From an uncultured Clostridia bacterium (lineage in GTDB: Bacteria; Bacillota; Clostridia; Oscillospirales; CAG-382), in NCBI GenBank assembly GCA_905235695.1, contig CAJOMW010000061.1:1-8741 (forward strand): DNA of 8,741 nucleotides. The letters are read 5' to 3'. This document shows, in pieces, positions 6,387 to 8,741 of the stretch. Both the position numbers and the translations under genes were made by a program. The notes below the pieces were generated by a model that was given only the letters and a program-made list of their open reading frames with translations, had not been told where the DNA came from and did no database searches. Every line of letters begins with the position of its first letter. Positions within the stretch are counted from its first letter, which is position 1.

Positions 6387-7263
6387 ACGTGTTTTCCCAT
6401 CTTGCACTGCTGCCGGACGGCAGAACAGCGCCCGTTTCGGTGACCGGAAGCCCTATTTCGTCGCTCTGTACGCTTCCGCCGTATTTTTTCTTAATATTAA
6501 GCTCTAAAATATATCCGACCGTGGAAGCCGAAAGCCCTGCGGTGTAGGAGTTTATAAGCACAAAGAGGGGATCTTCGCTTATGAGAAGGGCGGTAAGCTT
6601 TACGAGGTTGTCTATATCGTCCTCTAATTTCCATACCTCGCCTCCCGGACCTCTTCCGTATGACGGCGGATCCATGATTATTGCGTCGTATTTGTGACCG
6701 CGCCGTATTTCTCTCTCTATGAACTTCTTGCAGTCGTCTACTATGTATCTTATCGGAGCGTCCGAAAGTCCCGACAGAGCCGCATTTTCCTTTGCCCACG
6801 CAACTATGCCCTTCGATGCGTCCACGTGGCAGACCGATGCGCCTGCCTTTGCCGCCGCAAGCGTCGCTCCTCCGGTGTAGCCGAACAGATTGAGAACGGA
6901 TACCGACCTTCCGGCGCCCTTAATTTTGTCTGAAATAAAGTCCCAGTTGACCGCCTGCTCTGGGAATACGCCTGTGTGCTTGAAGCCGGTCGGACGAACG
7001 CAGAAGCAAAGCCCCTTCCGCTCTATATTCCAGCCTCGGTTCAGCTCGTCTTCGCCGAGGTTCATCACATCCCATGCGCCGCCGCCCTTTGAAGAGCGGA
7101 TATACCTTGCGTTTGCCGATTTCCAGAGAGGGCTCGTCTTTGCGCCCTTCCAGATTATCTGGGGATCGGGACGTATGAGAATTATATCCTTCCAGCGCTC
7201 GAGCCGCTCGCCGTCAGACGTGTCTATAAGCTCGTAGTCTGCAAAGTCGCTTGTGTACCACAT
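6385..7263 (-). CDS. Class I SAM-dependent methyltransferase, RlmI-like (COG1092 type), probable rRNA methyltransferase
   Basis: This 292-residue cytosolic protein has a Rossmann-type methyltransferase core. Motif I is VLNLFGYTGGAT (123-134), the acidic end of strand 2 is HVDAS (146-150), IRYIVDDCKKFI (171-182) gives the next acidic loop, and motif IV is DPPSYGRG (198-205). Upstream, RKGLCFCVRPTGFKHTGVFPEQAVNW (82-107) resembles the pre-core segment of RlmI/RlmK-like enzymes, which methylate 23S rRNA. The N-terminal 80 residues do not look like the PUA domain of RlmI, so the substrate is not established. Motif IV is DPPS rather than the NPPY typical of N6-adenine enzymes. The ATG at 7263 has AAAGGA 7 nt upstream, and the gene begins 16 bp after the beta-helix gene. 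Its stop codon overlaps the mltG ribosome site, so the two are translated from one transcript. The family call is firm; the RNA position is unknown. Confidence 0.87.
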   Translation of the reverse strand: MWYTSDFADYELIDTSDGERLERWKDIILIRPDPQIIWKGAKTSPLWKSANARYIRSSKGGGAWDVMNLGEDELNRGWNIERKGLCFCVRPTGFKHTGVFPEQAVNWDFISDKIKGAGRSVSVLNLFGYTGGATLAAAKAGASVCHVDASKGIVAWAKENAALSGLSDAPIRYIVDDCKKFIEREIRRGHKYDAIIMDPPSYGRGPGGEVWKLEDDIDNLVKLTALLISEDPLFVLINSYTAGLSASTVGYILELNIKKKYGGSVQSDEIGLPVTETGAVLPSGSSARWENT

Positions 7264-7279
7264 ATCAATGTCCTTTCGG

Positions 7280-8320
7280 TCAGTCTTTTGAACAACCAGT
7301 TATCTCAAGGCTTTCAAAACCGCCTGTCGGCAGAATAAACCGCTCTTTTTCCGTAATGTCAGCCTCAAACGTGTATTTGAATGAGGATAGGGGAGACGCC
7401 ATACGCGCCGCCGTCATCTTTATATCGGGGATTGATTTTTTTGCGAGAATGACCGCATCGAGCGCCACTCCGTCGCATATTACCGAGCACGCCTGGCTCG
7501 ATACTTCAAGGCTCGGCTCCGATTCGCTCTTTTCAAGGTCACATAGCCTTCTGAAGTCGCTTATCTCTATCTTTTCCTTTATATTGTTTCCCGAAAGCTT
7601 AAAATATCCGTCATGAACGGATATATCCCTTACAATGACCGTTCCGGCACTGCACTTTTCGATAAGCGCCGCATATTCGTGCGCATTTCCGGAAACGCCG
7701 GTGAACCTTACGTCAAAAAGCCCCGCGCCCGTCGCCTTTATTATATTTTTGCAGGAATCCGAGCGAATGCCGCTGAAGTATACGTGTTTTACCTCTGATC
7801 CGCCGGTGAAATTTATTCCGCTGTCACATTCCGTAAAATCAGCGCCGCTGACAAAGCAATACTCCGCCTTTTTGTCAAATACCAGAGCCGAAGCGCCGAT
7901 GCTCTTAGTAAAGCGGACGTTGTCAACTGTCATCTCTGAGCAGTCCGAGAGGATTACCGCAGCATCCGATTCTGTCGAAACCGATATCTGCTCAATGACG
8001 CAGCAAGAAGCACCGCAAAAATCAAAAGCGGCTCTTTTTTTGTCCGTGCAATGCCATATTCCGCCGCGTATACGCACTTCTCCGGCGTCCTTTGCGGTCT
8101 TTATGCCCTTGAAATTTATCTCTGCCTTTTTGTGGCACTCGATTTTTACTCCGCCGCCTATTTCAAGCGGCGCATTTACGGTGTATTTGCCGTACGGCAC
8201 GGATATGAGCGTCTCTCCGCTCGAAAAAGCGTCAGTAAAAGCCTTTGTGTCGTCGCTGTTTCCGTCGCCCACGGCGCCGAAATCTCTGACGCTCTTTCCG
8301 TATATCAGATTATCTGCCAT
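7280..8320 (-). CDS. Right-handed beta-helix protein with pectate-lyase-3-like N-terminus, function unknown
   Basis: This 346-residue protein opens with VRDFGAVGDGNSDDTKAF (residues 11-28), the hallmark of the pectate lyase 3 / GH28-related and phage tail-spike beta-helix proteins. The rest reads as short alternating beta strands with recurring turns typical of a parallel beta-helix, for example VIEQISVSTESDAAVILSDCSEM. I cannot identify polysaccharide-lyase or hydrolase catalytic residues. There is no N-terminal signal peptide, lipobox or membrane helix, no cell-wall anchor, and cysteines are numerous (C62, C91, C102, C106, C107 and more), which fits a cytosolic location. The start ATG has only weak upstream purines and follows the PPTase stop by 13 bp, so coupling is likely. 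It sits in a mixed housekeeping operon without sugar-uptake or other carbohydrate genes, giving no clear substrate. No phage genes are nearby, which argues against a tail protein. Confidence 0.72.
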   Translation of the reverse strand: MADNLIYGKSVRDFGAVGDGNSDDTKAFTDAFSSGETLISVPYGKYTVNAPLEIGGGVKIECHKKAEINFKGIKTAKDAGEVRIRGGIWHCTDKKRAAFDFCGASCCVIEQISVSTESDAAVILSDCSEMTVDNVRFTKSIGASALVFDKKAEYCFVSGADFTECDSGINFTGGSEVKHVYFSGIRSDSCKNIIKATGAGLFDVRFTGVSGNAHEYAALIEKCSAGTVIVRDISVHDGYFKLSGNNIKEKIEISDFRRLCDLEKSESEPSLEVSSQACSVICDGVALDAVILAKKSIPDIKMTAARMASPLSSFKYTFEADITEKERFILPTGGFESLEITGCSKD

Positions 8321-8333
8321 TTTATCACGTCTT

Positions 8334-8741
8334 TCACGGTTGTTCTTCGCTTTGCGGATAGTATACGTAAATCATATATCCTTCGCGATATATTTCTTTA
8401 AACGTGCCCCCTGCGCAAAACGTGTCGACCTTGTCTATATCGCAAAGCCCCGTCCCAATGTATTTGACTACGGCTTCCTTCTTTACCCAAGTCTCTATAA
8501 ATCTCAGCTCATCCTTACCCTCAGCCTCGCCGCACCGCGGCATGACGTATACTTTCTCCTTTTCGGAAAAATATCTGTCGGCTATGGCGTACCTGTTTCT
8601 TACCGTCCTGTCAAGCCTCTCGCAGTCTATGCCAAAATCCTTTTTGTCTATCGCAATGACCAGCAGATTTTCGGTATGAGATACCCCGATATATACGTTT
8701 TCCATGTCAACGTACGGCTTTCCGAGCTCTGTGCGAAGCAC
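8334..8741 (-). CDS. Sfp-type 4'-phosphopantetheinyl transferase (5'-truncated by window edge)
   Basis: This enzyme type moves the phosphopantetheine arm of CoA onto a serine of carrier proteins such as fatty acid, polyketide or nonribosomal peptide carriers. The visible 136 residues, numbered from the window edge, include TELGKPYV (4-11), GVSHTENLLVIAI (19-31, the usual NISHS block), FGIDCERLD (36-44, with metal ligands D39 and E41), FSEKEK (58-63) and FIETWVKKEAVVKYIGTGL (81-99, the WxxKEAxxK motif with E89 and K93). These are the P1-P3 motifs of the Sfp family in order. The reading frame is still open at base 8741. The leading GTG codon is probably internal, since Sfp proteins normally have 70-100 residues before the GKPY motif. 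It is the first visible gene of the minus-strand operon and ends 13 bp before the beta-helix gene. No carrier protein or synthase gene is in the window. Confidence 0.92.
   Translation of the reverse strand: MLRTELGKPYVDMENVYIGVSHTENLLVIAIDKKDFGIDCERLDRTVRNRYAIADRYFSEKEKVYVMPRCGEAEGKDELRFIETWVKKEAVVKYIGTGLCDIDKVDTFCAGGTFKEIYREGYMIYVYYPQSEEQP

Noticed and set aside
4820..6400. Longer MltG start at 6400
   Set aside because: It would overlap the methyltransferase end by 16 bp and lacks a Shine-Dalgarno, whereas AAGGAG stands 7 nt before the ATG at 6373.
7280..8320. Beta-helix gene as a phage tail spike or prophage remnant
   Set aside because: The motif is shared with tail spikes, but no structural, lysis, integrase or attachment sequences are nearby and it is tightly spaced with host-type genes.
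1..8741. tRNA, rRNA, riboswitch, CRISPR or insertion sequence
   Set aside because: No cloverleaf, conserved aptamer pattern, spaced repeat array, terminal inverted repeats or transposase motif was seen; intergenic space is limited to 127 bp and 116 bp plus short gaps.

Overview
The window looks like an ordinary chromosomal stretch from a Clostridia-class Bacillota (Firmicutes) bacterium of middling GC. I infer this from the Gram-positive type capsule tyrosine-kinase/phosphatase genes, an mltG gene directly coupled to a U32-peptidase (TrhP/YrrO-type) gene as near B. subtilis yrrL-yrrO, purine-rich AGGAG ribosome sites, and frequent ATA and AGA/AGG codons. Species cannot be told. There are nine protein genes, two of them cut by the window edges. 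I found no RNA gene, insertion sequence, CRISPR array or prophage gene.

Layout. Plus strand: the 3' part of folD (1-498) is followed after 6 bp by a shikimate-kinase-like gene (505-1011). An AT-rich gap (1012-1138) carries a candidate promoter and a small direct repeat. Next is a compact three-gene module: a Wzz/CpsC-type membrane activator (1139-1876), a CpsD-type bacterial tyrosine kinase with a C-terminal tyrosine cluster (1933-2724), and a CpsB/YwqE-type PHP phosphatase (2743-3441). It closes with a strong intrinsic terminator (3465-3505). Minus strand, converging on it and ending in its own terminator (3536-3556): in transcription order, a partial Sfp-type phosphopantetheinyl transferase (8741-8334), a right-handed beta-helix protein (8320-7280), a class I SAM methyltransferase of the RlmI-like COG1092 type (7263-6385), MltG (6373-4820) and a U32-family tRNA-hydroxylation-type protein (4820-3558). 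These five genes are 0-16 bp apart and are probably one operon.

How the genes work together. The plus-strand module contains a full tyrosine-phosphorylation switch (membrane activator, kinase, phosphatase) but no polysaccharide biosynthesis gene within it, so its target must be encoded elsewhere. The minus-strand operon mixes cell-wall (MltG), RNA-modification (methyltransferase, U32 protein) and carrier-protein activation (PPTase) functions with a beta-helix protein that has no visible export signal.

The window is largely conventional, and I do not see a clear new multi-gene system. The points most worth a second look are the shikimate-kinase-like protein lacking a key substrate-binding arginine, the self-contained kinase/phosphatase module, and the apparently cytosolic beta-helix protein in a housekeeping operon.
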